DNA of 64,000 bases, taken from assembly GCF_023715205.1 (NCBI RefSeq), contig NZ_JAMBNR010000001.1, positions 426,877 to 490,876 of the forward strand, read 5' to 3'. This DNA comes from Mesobacillus maritimus. Its GTDB lineage: Bacteria; Bacillota; Bacilli; Bacillales; Cytobacillaceae. The notes below the pieces were generated by a model, which saw only the letters and a list, made by a program, of their open reading frames with translations, searched no databases and was not told where the DNA came from. Below are positions 26,741-36,709 of this stretch, piece by piece (position 1 is the stretch's first letter; the number at the start of each line of letters is the position of its first letter). The position numbers and the translations under genes were made by a program.

Positions 26741-27739
26741 TTTCCCATCGGCGATGTCTTTGAGAATTTGGTAGGAGCGTTTTTGCTTTTCTGGGTCGTA
26801 AATATAGGATACGACCATTAGTTCGTCCACGTTGTAATGTTCTTGGAAGCCAATTAATTGGTCTCGTACCGTTTGTTTGCTTCCCATTAATGTCACACTG
26901 GACATGTTACTAGCCATTTCCTTTTCCATTGGGTTCCAAATTGGATCCATATCTTCGACAGGTGGTTGCAGGAACATTTGGGAACCACGAACAACGTTTA
27001 AAAAGAATTGTTGCATTGTTGTGGATAATAATTCTGCTTCTTCATCCGTTTCTGCCGCAATCACATTCAAGCAAACCATCATATAAGGTTTATCTAAATA
27101 CTCTGAAGGTTTAAAACGACTACGGTAAATTTTGATAGCTTGGTCCATGTATCTTGGTGCAAAATGAGATGCAAACACGTATGGAAGGCCTAATTCTGCT
27201 GCTAAGTATGCAGAGTCCGTCGAAGAACCAAGGATATAAATTGGAACATTCGTCCCTAGACCTGGATAAGCTTTCACATAGTCTTGCTTTTCTTTAGGAC
27301 CAAAATATTTAATCAGTGAGTTTACATCCTCTGGGAATGTGTAGACAGAATCATTCTGAGAGCGTCTTAACGCACTTGCTGTCATCATGTCAGTTCCTGG
27401 TGCACGACCAAGACCTAAATCAAGTCTATTGGGATAAATCGTTGCCATCGTGCCAAATTGTTCTGCAACGACTAATGGAGAATGGTTCGGAAGCATGACA
27501 CCGCCAGATCCAACACGAATCTTATTTGTATGTTCTAACGTATGTTTAATAAGTATAGATGTCGCAGAGCTAACTAATGTTGGCGTATTGTGATGTTCCG
27601 CAATCCAATAGCGGTGATAACCCATTTTTTCAGTTGCTTGAGCTAAATCCACCATTGCATCTATCGCATCTTTTGGACCTTGTCCTTCACGAATTGGCGC
27701 TAAATTTAACACGGAAACAGGGATTTCGATATTTGCCAA
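26738..27739 (-). CDS. LLM-class flavin-dependent oxidoreductase
   Basis: A bacterial luciferase-like monooxygenase of 333 residues using reduced FMN. The family segments [11 protein letters not shown] near residue 41, [23 protein letters not shown] near 75 and [10 protein letters not shown] are intact. It belongs to the YceB/MsnO8 branch common in Bacillus, and no substrate is known. The start is TTG at 27739 after AAAGGA. A second, different LLM protein lies at 49300-50355. Confidence 0.9.
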   Translation of the reverse strand: MANIEIPVSVLNLAPIREGQGPKDAIDAMVDLAQATEKMGYHRYWIAEHHNTPTLVSSATSILIKHTLEHTNKIRVGSGGVMLPNHSPLVVAEQFGTMATIYPNRLDLGLGRAPGTDMMTASALRRSQNDSVYTFPEDVNSLIKYFGPKEKQDYVKAYPGLGTNVPIYILGSSTDSAYLAAELGLPYVFASHFAPRYMDQAIKIYRSRFKPSEYLDKPYMMVCLNVIAAETDEEAELLSTTMQQFFLNVVRGSQMFLQPPVEDMDPIWNPMEKEMASNMSSVTLMGSKQTVRDQLIGFQEHYNVDELMVVSYIYDPEKQKRSYQILKDIADGK

Positions 27740-27836
27740 TGTAAAAATTCCTTTCTGCTTGAAGTTTCATTTAATATATTAACAATTTCAACCATGGAAA
27801 CAAAACTAAATGCTTAGGATGAAAACCCACACCAAA

Positions 27837-27862
27837 AATCACACAGAAAGTTCTGTGTGATT
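27837..27862 (-). terminator. Terminator of the DUF4145 gene
   Basis: AATCACACAGAA and TTCTGTGTGATT pair around two bases, and five T residues follow on the minus strand. Confidence 0.8.
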
Positions 27863-28002
27863 CATACCATTTGTTCTTTGTTATCCTCTAAAATCAACCA
27901 TAGAGTGTAAGCTCTATGCCCTTACCTGAAGTTTAATAATCATTCATTTTAATTATCGTTCCCTTTAATTCCTAACTTAACCGAATAATAAAAAATTTAC
28001 TA

Positions 28003-29553
28003 TTATTGATCACTCTGCTCAAGTAACGGAATTTCAACATCAACTCCAAGCATGGTGAAAATTTTCCTCAGTGTCTCTAGACCTGATTTAGGATTGATTT
28101 TTGTCTCAAGATAGTAGGTTTGCTCCGTTAAACTAGATTCATAAATATGCATTTGTGAAAACGGTTTTTGATTTTTATGCACCGGTTGTAAGGCAATTGC
28201 ATATCGATTGCCAATATCCGTGGCTCCAAGAGTAATCCCATCGTGGACAAAGGAAGCTAATGGAAGTTTTTGTGCTTCAATCCATTGTAACGCCTCCTTC
28301 CAAAGACTTGGGACACTTTCACCCCGAATGACGGTTTTTGTATTACCATGCGTAACATGCACAAACAGAGATTCCCATTTTTTATAACTTTTCCGACTTT
28401 CAACTTTTCCTTCTTCCTCATCATCCTCATTCATCACCTGATTGGTATCGGCTTTAAGTTTAATTTGTTCAAATAATTTCTCGACCGTTCCAACCCCAAC
28501 ATTTTCATATTTTGCTAGAATGACTAGTTCCTGCGGAAGTTGTCCAACTGTTTCAATTTGATCTTCGTTTAATTGTCTTAAAAGGCTAGGAATTCCAATG
28601 AACTCCGCTGAAGCCAACCTCACCTTTGCTAAATGTTCCGTGACCACAAGATGCTGGTCTTTGTAAAAGAAAAATAATTCCCCCGGTCGTTCTAGTGTTA
28701 GTTTTCTACGAACCTTTTCTTCTTCAATGAATGTTTTTAATTCATGAAAGAAGATTTCTGTGTTTTTATCACTATAGCGTTTAACATGCAAGTGTAAACC
28801 TTCGAGATTTTTCGGGAGTTCGCTCATAATTCGAGCCTGTTGCTCGGCACCTAAACGGATCAGAAACAATTCTGATTTCGCAAACCGTTGTGGCAAAAGA
28901 AAACTATCACGAAGAAAATAAGGGATTTCTAGTTTTAGATTTTTATACATTAGTGTGCGAATGGTTGTGAACCCAGGCATCTCTGTCTCCTGGAATGGAA
29001 CTTCAATCGAAACAGCTACTTCTTTTTTCGCATCCGGTTCTAATGGTGATTGAGGAGGATTTCTTAATAGTTCCTCCAGACCTTTAAGCCTTACTTCCAA
29101 TTCCGTCATGTCAAAGCTTTGTTTCTTTTGTGGTTGAGGGTCTTGATAATCTGGAACCTGAACTTCAATCGGCCCGTAAACTTCAACATACCATTTAACA
29201 ATTTCATATAGAGCTTCCCATGACAGCAAAGCTTCTGAGTATCGAAATCTTCTAACATCATGTGCAGCTTTATTACCATTTATTCTGACTAGGTGAAGCG
29301 CATCACGGATTTCAGGAGTTAAATAGCCTCGATCGTTTAATAAATCCAACCTATCTTTCAAACCCATTTGTGGTTCAACTGGTAATCGTTCTTGCTCCAT
29401 TACTTTTTGAAGAATGGTCTCGATAAACACACGAGTATGTGTAAGCATTGTTCTTGGACTTGAAAAAATACTTGTTTCCAATTCTTTGGCTAGCATAGAA
29501 AGCTCTCTTGATAGTGGCTCAAGAAATTGATAAAAATAAACAGTTTCCTTCAT
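28003..29553 (-). CDS. DUF4145-domain protein
   Basis: A 516-residue cytosolic protein. Residues 1-130 look like DUF4145, the helical domain often found in restriction-type proteins (SPRTMLTHTRVFIETIL, then LVRINGNKAAHDV). The remainder is not recognised and includes a helix-hairpin-helix-like stretch (LPQELVILAKYENVGVGTVEKLFEQ). No nuclease motif is visible. The ATG at 29553 is chosen because the upstream ATG at 29571 lies in front of the GGAGG site. It is monocistronic, and its role is unknown; no restriction or defence genes adjoin it. Confidence 0.68.
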   Translation of the reverse strand: MKETVYFYQFLEPLSRELSMLAKELETSIFSSPRTMLTHTRVFIETILQKVMEQERLPVEPQMGLKDRLDLLNDRGYLTPEIRDALHLVRINGNKAAHDVRRFRYSEALLSWEALYEIVKWYVEVYGPIEVQVPDYQDPQPQKKQSFDMTELEVRLKGLEELLRNPPQSPLEPDAKKEVAVSIEVPFQETEMPGFTTIRTLMYKNLKLEIPYFLRDSFLLPQRFAKSELFLIRLGAEQQARIMSELPKNLEGLHLHVKRYSDKNTEIFFHELKTFIEEEKVRRKLTLERPGELFFFYKDQHLVVTEHLAKVRLASAEFIGIPSLLRQLNEDQIETVGQLPQELVILAKYENVGVGTVEKLFEQIKLKADTNQVMNEDDEEEGKVESRKSYKKWESLFVHVTHGNTKTVIRGESVPSLWKEALQWIEAQKLPLASFVHDGITLGATDIGNRYAIALQPVHKNQKPFSQMHIYESSLTEQTYYLETKINPKSGLETLRKIFTMLGVDVEIPLLEQSDQ

Positions 29554-29816
29554 CATTTTCCTCCGATTCATTAATAGACTTATTTTACCATAAAGGAGGT
29601 TTGCTAATGGGTGCCTGTTTTTCCCTTATGCCACACTTAAATGTCAAATATCTCCCATACTACATCAAACATTTTCTTGAAAGAATAGACCCGCTTTGTT
29701 TAATAACCAGAATTTCACAAAATTCAACCTTAACCAAGGTGTGTCAATTGAGCAATTACTTAATTTTAAACCTACAAAAAAGAAGCTCCACAAACCAGAG
29801 CTCCAACATCGAAATT

Positions 29817-30917
29817 TCATTTCTTTTTTCTTTTTCTATTTTTAACATAAGCGATTGCCAATAAAAACACAGGTGCAAGGACTAAAAAGAAAGGATGTAA
29901 AAATCTTGTCGTTAAATCCAATCCTTCCTTTAAATGCTCGGAATAACTATTCGCAATCGTAATTGACATAAACAGAATCACTAATCCAATCGGATAGACT
30001 AGTTTTGACGGTTCCTTGAATTTAAATAATATCGTTGTACCGGATACAGCTGCATAAAAATAGATACTTGCCTTAAAAAAGATGCCAATGACCATTGATA
30101 CCATAAAAAACACATCAAGACGTTCAAGAAATTCAGCAATTTGAATACTTTGAACAGTTGTCAAAAGAGGGAACTGCGAACGTGTTGCTAAATCAATCCC
30201 CAGAACACTAATATTTATGGCCATAACCAGAGATAAATTAATACCACTTAATACAATTCCGGCAATCCCGGCATATTTAATTTTTTTCGTATCTTTAATG
30301 TAAGGAAGTATGACCGAAAGGACAAAGGCTTCCCCAAATGGAACGTACAGAGTTTCCGTAACCACTACGTTAAAAACAGTGGTCCACCCTTGTTCTAAAT
30401 ATGGTTTTAATTGATTTAAATCGATCAAACCTGATGATATGATTAAAATAAAACCAATGACAGCCAGTAGATATAAAAGATTAAAAAATAGTTCACCCGT
30501 TCTCGCAATTACCTCAATTCCTTTTTGCAGTGCATAGATGATTACAAGAATAAACAAGGTATTGACAATAAACAATGGCGTATCCACATAAGCGAAACTT
30601 AATAGCATTTCGCCAAAATCACGAAGGACCCTTGCAGATATATAGACGAAGAATAAGATATATGCAAAAGCAAGGATTTTACCAAAGAATTTCCCAAGTA
30701 ATTTCTCCATGTATTCAGTTGGAGTTAACTGTGGATAGAACTTATATAACCTATAATACACAAAAAATAAAAGAACGCCCCCTACTGTACTGATTAGGAT
30801 CGCAATCCATGCATCTCGATTGGCACCAATGGCAATTGGCACCAAGACCGCGCTACCTAATTCAAATAATAATAAGAGGACAAAGAATTGATAAGCACCA
30901 ATTTTAGCCTTTTCCAT
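29817..30917 (-). CDS. Spore germination receptor permease subunit (GerAB family)
   Basis: The B subunit of a germinant receptor, 366 residues with about ten transmembrane helices and the amino acid permease-like fold (GAYQFFVLLLLFELGSAVLVPIA). B subunits bind the germinant in the spore inner membrane. It is the last gene of a three-gene operon in the order A-C-B, 31 bases after the C-subunit gene. The basic tail KNRKRKKK ends the protein. The germinant cannot be predicted. Confidence 0.93.
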   Translation of the reverse strand: MEKAKIGAYQFFVLLLLFELGSAVLVPIAIGANRDAWIAILISTVGGVLLFFVYYRLYKFYPQLTPTEYMEKLLGKFFGKILAFAYILFFVYISARVLRDFGEMLLSFAYVDTPLFIVNTLFILVIIYALQKGIEVIARTGELFFNLLYLLAVIGFILIISSGLIDLNQLKPYLEQGWTTVFNVVVTETLYVPFGEAFVLSVILPYIKDTKKIKYAGIAGIVLSGINLSLVMAINISVLGIDLATRSQFPLLTTVQSIQIAEFLERLDVFFMVSMVIGIFFKASIYFYAAVSGTTILFKFKEPSKLVYPIGLVILFMSITIANSYSEHLKEGLDLTTRFLHPFFLVLAPVFLLAIAYVKNRKRKKK

Positions 30918-30948
30918 ATTCTTGCAACATCCTTCACGGCCAATAATC

Positions 30949-32160
30949 TTATTGCTTTAATACACTTGGATTATTTCGTAATCCCGTCCTGCGTATATAT
31001 ACTTCCACGTTTACATCAACTGTTAGTTCAGGAAAATGGACATCATGCCATTCAGCCTTCAATTTCTGCCATTCCTTTGGATGGTTTTGATGGAACACTT
31101 GACCAAAGCCAAAAATATCAGACTTAACCTTTTTCCCTTCCTCTACTGCTAAAAGAATTTCTTCTTTAATTGTCTTTTCAATCGTATCTTCCATTTCAAT
31201 CAAAATTTTCGGGTCAGTCAAATTGACTGCAGTCCTAATCTCGGAAAGATATCCTTCTGCTTTCACTTCAACTGTGATTTTTGGCTTTCCCTTCTTCATG
31301 GTTGCTATATTTTTACTGTTCATCCGAATAACTTGAAAGGTACCTACATCCTTTTTATCCTTCCAATCAAAACTAATGCCCGTATTCTTTATTTTATCAA
31401 GAATCAATACAGTCCCTCTTGCCGTCTTCCCATCAATCCAATCCACTAATTTTCCTTCTTTAAAAATAGCGAGGCCAGTAGCACTAAGTGTTGTTTCTGG
31501 ATCACTTGTTTGAACATTTTCCATTTTACTTCCCTGTACCGGGTCCCCTTCAATCGAAAAACCACTAATCACAGGGGATTTTCCAACTGCAGTCATGTCT
31601 TTCTTTACATCCTGCAAATTGAGGGTAAAAACCTCTCCCCACTGTTCTTCGGTGAAACGTAAGTTTTTTATTATTTTATTTGCCGGTATTTTATCCACTG
31701 GAGTTAGTACTTTTAGTAAATCCGATGCCTTTACACCATGAGCAATAATTATAACAGCGGTCATACGGAATTCTTGATGTCGTTCGATGGCATCTAATAT
31801 TCCCGTAATTCCTTCCTTTCTGGCAAGTTCTTCCCCAATGACTAAAACATTTGTGTGAGCATAATACCGTCTTCTCGGTAATTTTTTTGATGCACGTTGA
31901 TTCATTTCGATAATGCTACTACCTGTGGCCGTGTAAATTGACACGGGCGGTCCTTGCCCTGCTCCCCCACCTTGTAAGCCTCCGGCAACATTGGATGGAT
32001 TGATGATTTGGAGGGTTGAGGCATATTCCCCGTTTTCAGTAAGGTCAATCCCCATTGCTGAAATGATTGCCAAATCTGTCAGTTCTTTTTGACTCCAACA
32101 ACCGGTAAGGGTTAAAAAACAACCGAAATACAGAACGAGAATAAAGGATTTTCGCTTCAT
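30949..32160 (-). CDS. Spore germination receptor lipoprotein subunit (GerAC family)
   Basis: A Ger(x)C lipoprotein of 403 residues. The signal peptide ends in the lipobox LTGC, and GCWSQKELTDLAIISAMGIDL is the family N-terminal signature. The C-terminal part is the three-layer GerAC domain. It sits on the outer face of the spore inner membrane with the A and B subunits. Its ATG overlaps the stop codon of the A gene by four bases (ATGA), so the two are translationally coupled. Confidence 0.94.
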   Translation of the reverse strand: MKRKSFILVLYFGCFLTLTGCWSQKELTDLAIISAMGIDLTENGEYASTLQIINPSNVAGGLQGGGAGQGPPVSIYTATGSSIIEMNQRASKKLPRRRYYAHTNVLVIGEELARKEGITGILDAIERHQEFRMTAVIIIAHGVKASDLLKVLTPVDKIPANKIIKNLRFTEEQWGEVFTLNLQDVKKDMTAVGKSPVISGFSIEGDPVQGSKMENVQTSDPETTLSATGLAIFKEGKLVDWIDGKTARGTVLILDKIKNTGISFDWKDKKDVGTFQVIRMNSKNIATMKKGKPKITVEVKAEGYLSEIRTAVNLTDPKILIEMEDTIEKTIKEEILLAVEEGKKVKSDIFGFGQVFHQNHPKEWQKLKAEWHDVHFPELTVDVNVEVYIRRTGLRNNPSVLKQ

Positions 32161-33803
32161 TCTTGTTCCCCCTTTTGTTTTTTTGGTACCATTTTCTTAC
32201 TTGAATCTGGTTTTGGATGTTGGTCTCCTCCTACACGTGTTTGACTCTGTTCCGAAGAAATGAGAGCCGGTCTTGTCTTTAAGGACCATAATGGTAGCCG
32301 GAACACAGTATCGCCCAAATCTTTTGGAATCATGGGTGCAAGCGGAGTTACATATGGTACACCAAAAGACCGTAAACTCGTTAGGTGAATGGCCAGCACA
32401 ACTAAACCAAGAATAATCCCATAAAATCCAAAAGTCGCCGCAGCTATCATAAATAGGAAACGGATAATCCTCGCTGAAATCGCAACTGCAAATGACGGTG
32501 TGGCAAAATTGGCGATTGCAGTAATCGCAACAATGATCACCATGGCAGGTGATACAATACCTGCCTGTACGGCTGCTTGTCCAATAACCAAAGCACCTAC
32601 AATGGAAATAGCGGAACCAACCGCTCTTGGCATCCGGACCCCTGCCTCTCTCAAGATTTCAAATGAGACTTCCATAATCAAGGCTTCAATGAAAGCAGGG
32701 AACGGAACGGTTTCACGCTGGGCAGCAATCGCGATCAGCAATTGTGTTGGAATCATTTCCTGATGAAACGTTGTCCCAGCTATATAGCTAGCCGGAGCAA
32801 TAATGGAAATAAAAAAAATCAGAACACGTAAAAACCGTAATGATGTTGCTAGAAAAGCCCGACCATAATAATCCTCCACAGACTGAAAAAACTGAATAAA
32901 GACAGTCGGGGCAATCAAGACAAAAGGTGTGCCATTCACAAGAATGGCCACCCTTCCTTCTAATAAGTTTCCAGCTACCATATCAGGTCTTTCAGTATAA
33001 TAAAGAGTTGGAAAAGTTGTGTAACTCTCATCCTCAATAAGTTCCTCAATATAACCGGACTCTAAAATGCTATCAATTTCAATCCGATTTAACCGTTCAC
33101 GTACCTCAGCAACAATCTCTTCCTTTGCAATTCCATTAATATACATAATCGATACATCTGTTTTAGTAACACGACCGACTTTCATCACTTCTACCCAAAG
33201 ATTTGGATTTTGGATCCGCCTTCGAATTAATGCAATATTGGTTCCGATTGATTCGGTAAAGCCATCTCTTGGCCCGCGAACAGTGACTTGGCTCCCAGGT
33301 TCTTCAATGGAACGTTGCTCGCCTCCTCTTGTACTTGCTCCAAGAGCCCTGGTCTCACCGTCAATTAAAACCACAGTCTCTCCAGCCATCAGCATTTGAA
33401 AGACTTCCTTCCAATTCGGGAGCACCTTAACATCTCCGAGTGCAACAACCTCTTCTCGAACGATTTCAAAAATATCTTTATTGGGTTGTTTTCGATGTAG
33501 TTCACGGTTCTTGATTATGGAGTGAATCAGAAAGTCGTTGATAATTTGAGTATTGGAAATTCCGTCTATGTATACTACTGCGGTTTCAATTCCTAGTTTT
33601 TCATCAAGGTCTGCTTTTCGAATGATGACATCAAAACTGTTGCCTGTTTCCGATTTTATGAAATCGATTTTTTCTTTCAATGAGGATGGAAGTGGAGTGG
33701 TTCCATAATCCCCAATCTTTTGTTTTGTTTGTTCTTCTTTCTTTTGTTTCATTTTTTGTTTTGTTATTTGTCTGCGTTTAAAAAATGAAGGCATATAATT
33801 CAA
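32157..33803 (-). CDS. Spore germination receptor A subunit (GerAA family)
   Basis: The A subunit, 548 residues. A long cytosolic N-terminal domain (to about residue 290) with LIDGETRALG and the VRGPRDGFTESI signature is followed by four to six membrane helices and a charged C-terminal tail. It is the first gene of the operon. An ATG three codons inside the TTG start is the alternative initiation site. A small two-helix gene is divergent from it and may encode a fourth subunit. Confidence 0.94.
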   Translation of the reverse strand: MNYMPSFFKRRQITKQKMKQKKEEQTKQKIGDYGTTPLPSSLKEKIDFIKSETGNSFDVIIRKADLDEKLGIETAVVYIDGISNTQIINDFLIHSIIKNRELHRKQPNKDIFEIVREEVVALGDVKVLPNWKEVFQMLMAGETVVLIDGETRALGASTRGGEQRSIEEPGSQVTVRGPRDGFTESIGTNIALIRRRIQNPNLWVEVMKVGRVTKTDVSIMYINGIAKEEIVAEVRERLNRIEIDSILESGYIEELIEDESYTTFPTLYYTERPDMVAGNLLEGRVAILVNGTPFVLIAPTVFIQFFQSVEDYYGRAFLATSLRFLRVLIFFISIIAPASYIAGTTFHQEMIPTQLLIAIAAQRETVPFPAFIEALIMEVSFEILREAGVRMPRAVGSAISIVGALVIGQAAVQAGIVSPAMVIIVAITAIANFATPSFAVAISARIIRFLFMIAAATFGFYGIILGLVVLAIHLTSLRSFGVPYVTPLAPMIPKDLGDTVFRLPLWSLKTRPALISSEQSQTRVGGDQHPKPDSSKKMVPKKQKGEQE

Positions 33804-33918
33804 ATACCTTTCTGTTTTTTTACAATTTCCCCGATACCTTACCGGAATATTCCTATTTAGGAGAAATCTGAATAATGAATTTGAAAAATGTGGGTATGTT
33901 AAACATCAGGTGAGAAAA

Positions 33919-34161
33919 ATGAAAATTATTGGGGTTAGCATGTTGATTTTTCTTTCGTTAATCATGTTATCATTTGGAATTGATTTATTAATGGGGTTTG
34001 AATTGAACATGTCCATTCGAAATGCTATAAGCCCTTTTAGAGTTATGGAGCCAGTTGAATTTGCTGTACTCATCATGCTTATCTTGCTTTACTTTGCAAG
34101 AGCGGGTTATAAATTTCTTCAAAATAAGAAACAAAACAAACCCAATAAGGACACTTCTTAA
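33919..34161 (+). CDS. Two-helix membrane protein, possible germinant receptor D subunit
   Basis: An 80-residue protein made of two hydrophobic helices (IIGVSMLIFLSLIMLSFGI and FAVLIMLILLYFARAGY) and a Lys/Asn-rich tail. ATG at 33919 follows AGGTGAG. Small two-helix proteins encoded beside gerA-type operons are known as D subunits that modulate germination. Size, topology and position fit, but the gene is divergent from the operon instead of inside it, and sequence identity to that group could not be tested. It should not be confused with the GerD lipoprotein. MITE copy 2 begins five bases after its stop codon. Confidence 0.6.
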   Translation: MKIIGVSMLIFLSLIMLSFGIDLLMGFELNMSIRNAISPFRVMEPVEFAVLIMLILLYFARAGYKFLQNKKQNKPNKDTS

Positions 34162-34165
34162 TTAA

Positions 34166-34351
34166 GGCTATTTTCGTAAAGATTGTTGTTAAAATCCTAA
34201 AGCCGATTTTAACGCGGGATAAGCCATTTTGTGCGTTCGTACTAAGGTTACTGGCTCTTTTCTCCTGATGTAAAGTTGCTATTCAGTGAAAACACAGCTT
34301 ATTCTTTTCTATTTATATCTATCAGAAGCAACAAAGTTTGAGAAAAGAGCC
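34166..34351. mobile_element. ISL3-like MITE, copy 2 (186 bp, 8-bp duplication)
   Basis: The clearest of three copies. It begins GGCTATTTTCGTAAAG and ends AAAAGAGCC, so the reverse complement of its right end, GGCTCTTTTCTCAAAC, matches the left end with a few mismatches. TTAATTAA flanks it on both sides, as expected for an 8-bp target duplication. An internal GTTAAAATC/GATTTTAAC hairpin is intact. The GGCTCTTTT terminus and 8-bp AT-rich duplication are features of the ISL3 family. Confidence 0.82.
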
Positions 34352-34366
34352 TTAATTAAACAAAAC

Positions 34367-34395
34367 AAGGAAGTCCTCATTTTTAAGGACTTCCT
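34367..34395 (-). terminator. Hairpin downstream of the LTA synthase gene
   Basis: AAGGAAGTCCT-type arms (AGGAAGTCCT/AGGACTTCCT) pair perfectly around an eight-base loop, 11 bases after the LTA synthase stop codon. The T-run on the minus strand is interrupted (TTGTTTTG). Confidence 0.6.
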
Positions 34396-34405
34396 CGTAA
34401 TAATT

Positions 34406-36349
34406 TTATTTTGTTTCTTCCGATTTTTCATATTGGTATTTAGAGCGGTCCACTGGTGTGAAACCTGACGGTGTATAAAACCTTAGCAAGTCTCCGTTTA
34501 CAACTTTATCAGAAAGATCCAATCTTTGCTGCGCCATATCTTGAAACTTTTTGGCTTCTTCAAGAAGATCTTCTTCCAGCAACTCTCCTGTTTTCGAATC
34601 GTAGAACTTTCCTTCAGTAAGTGTATACTTAGGGCTAACAAAATCTCCATTTCGGAATGGAATCAGCTCATCATGTTCATCAGATAGTAAATCCGTTCCA
34701 AACTGAACATATTTACCTGAGTGAATTCCTAACAGATGAAGCAATGTTGGGAGGACGTCAATTTGCCCACTATACTCATTAATAACCTTTCCCTCTACTC
34801 CTGGAACATGGATTAAAAGCGGCGTTCGTTGTAATCCGGCGCTTTCAAATGGGGTAATTTCTTTTCCTAAAACTTCTTCCATTGCTTTGTTATGATTATT
34901 TGAAATTCCATAGTGGTCGCCATATAAGATAATAATGCTATTATCGTATAATCCAGAATCCTTTAAATCACCAAAAAATTGCTCAAGAGCTTCATCGGCA
35001 TAGCGAGCAGTTTGAAAATAATTATCGACAATTTTATTTCCTGTAGTATGTGGCTCAATCGTCGCCTCTTCTTCTGCAAGTTTAAATGGATAATGGTGAG
35101 TCACAGTAATGAATTTAGTATAAAACGGCTGCTTTAAAGACGCTAAATATGGAATTGACTGTTCAAAAAACGGTTTATCCATTAGACCATACTCAGCCAT
35201 GTCTTCTTCTTTCATGTCGTAATAGCTAGAATCAAAGAAATGTTCGTACCCCATTGATTTGTAAATTTCATCCCGGTTCCAAAACGTTCCATTGTTCCCA
35301 TGGAAAACAGCGGATGTATATCCTTTCTGTCCTAAGATAGCAGGAGCACTTTGAAAGGTATTTAACCCCTTTGTTGTAAAAGCGGAACCTTGTGGCAATC
35401 CGTACAATGAATTGTCTATCATGAACTCAGCATCAGCCGTTTTTCCCTGAGCCGTTTGGTGGAAGAAATTTTTAAAATACAGCATATTTTCTTCTCTAGT
35501 CAACGAGTTTAAGAATGGCGTAACTTCTTCTCCATGTAACTTGTAATCAATTAAAAAAGTTTGAATTGATTCTAAATGAATGTAAATCACATTCTTGCCT
35601 TCACCCACCCCAAAATAATCTGGGTTAGGGTCAGCTTGGTTGGATTTTGTATAGTTGATCACCTCTGTAATATCGTCGCTGCTAGCCAATACCCGCTGGG
35701 CGGAAGCTTTTGTACTTTGAACGGTGTCATAGATTGAGTAGTTATACATCCCCAAATATTTGACAATGTAATTACGATCAAATCCTCTCGTTAAAAGTTC
35801 AGGTCGGTCCATTTCCGCCAATGCAAGATTAATAGAAGATATTCCAATTCCAAAGAGAAAGATCGCCGCCACTCTTCTTCGTGAAAGCACTATTTCTAAT
35901 TTTGGAAAGACTTTAAAGTAAACAAGCCCTATTAACAAAATCCAGTCCATAAAAAACAACAAATCATAAGGCTTTACTAGAGTAATAATACTCCCACTAA
36001 CATCGGTAAAATTTTGCGTTTGCGTTAAGGTAGGGAGGGTAATAAAGTCGTTAAAGAACCGAAAATAAAGAACATTTGCGTATAAAAGGACTGACATTAA
36101 AAAATAGAGAATGAGCAATTTTTGGTACTTTTTCTTCCCTTTGAATAAAAACGCAATGCCTAAAACCAAAAATGCGGATCCTAACGGGTTTAAGAATAAT
36201 AAAAAATGTTGGAGAACATTTTCAATGCCAAGATTAAACTGTGTAGCCTGTACGATGTAGGTTTTTAGCCATAAAAGAATGACAGCAATGGAGAAAAAAC
36301 CGTAAAAACTGTGCATATACCGGTGATTTTTGAACCATGGAACCTTCAT
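34406..36349 (-). CDS. LTA synthase-family protein (polyglycerol-phosphate transferase)
   Basis: A 647-residue lipoteichoic acid synthase homolog. Five N-terminal transmembrane helices (to about residue 195) are followed by an extracellular sulfatase-like domain. That domain contains NVIYIHLESIQTFLID, the nucleophile Thr in GKTADAEF, and the metal-binding segment ILYGDHYGISNN. It polymerises glycerol phosphate from phosphatidylglycerol on the outer membrane face. Bacillus genomes usually have several paralogs (LtaS, YfnI, YqgS), and I cannot say which this is. ATG at 36349 follows AGAAGGG, so the upstream start at 36373 is less likely. MITE copies lie on both sides. Confidence 0.9.
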   Translation of the reverse strand: MKVPWFKNHRYMHSFYGFFSIAVILLWLKTYIVQATQFNLGIENVLQHFLLFLNPLGSAFLVLGIAFLFKGKKKYQKLLILYFLMSVLLYANVLYFRFFNDFITLPTLTQTQNFTDVSGSIITLVKPYDLLFFMDWILLIGLVYFKVFPKLEIVLSRRRVAAIFLFGIGISSINLALAEMDRPELLTRGFDRNYIVKYLGMYNYSIYDTVQSTKASAQRVLASSDDITEVINYTKSNQADPNPDYFGVGEGKNVIYIHLESIQTFLIDYKLHGEEVTPFLNSLTREENMLYFKNFFHQTAQGKTADAEFMIDNSLYGLPQGSAFTTKGLNTFQSAPAILGQKGYTSAVFHGNNGTFWNRDEIYKSMGYEHFFDSSYYDMKEEDMAEYGLMDKPFFEQSIPYLASLKQPFYTKFITVTHHYPFKLAEEEATIEPHTTGNKIVDNYFQTARYADEALEQFFGDLKDSGLYDNSIIILYGDHYGISNNHNKAMEEVLGKEITPFESAGLQRTPLLIHVPGVEGKVINEYSGQIDVLPTLLHLLGIHSGKYVQFGTDLLSDEHDELIPFRNGDFVSPKYTLTEGKFYDSKTGELLEEDLLEEAKKFQDMAQQRLDLSDKVVNGDLLRFYTPSGFTPVDRSKYQYEKSEETK

Positions 36350-36524
36350 GCTTACCCTTCTTTCTACAAACATATTGAATTTTCAAGATGGTTAGGTATT
36401 TTGCAATTAATTAAAGTTGATGACTAAAAAGGGCCAACATTACTCCTTTGCAATGTATGTATCTTTTCCACCAATGAAGCTTGACTTAAACAAGGTAGAA
36501 GGAATTACCAACTTCATTATTAAG

Positions 36525-36709
36525 GGCTGCTTTCGTAAATTTTGCTGTTAAAATCCTTAAGCCGATTTTAACGAGAAATAAGCTTTTCTCTGCGATACTA
36601 CTTAGTTTATAAGCTCTTTTTCTCCTCTTATAAACGATATTTGGAATGGAATCATAGCTAAATTATTGTATATATCCTTTAAAAAGCAACAATCATTGAG
36701 AAAGGAGCC
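36525..36709. mobile_element. ISL3-like MITE, copy 3 (185 bp)
   Basis: A third copy, starting GGCTGCTTTCGTAAA and ending AAAGGAGCC. The GTTAAAATCC...GATTTTAAC hairpin and the ACTTAGTTTATAAGCTC segment are shared with copy 1. Flanking 8-mers TTATTAAG and TTATAAAA agree at six positions, consistent with an older duplication. It lies upstream of the LTA synthase gene. Confidence 0.78.

Noticed and set aside
28003..29553. DUF4145 protein as part of a defence island
   Set aside because: Its N-terminal domain occurs in restriction-type proteins, but no nuclease motif or adjoining defence gene is present.
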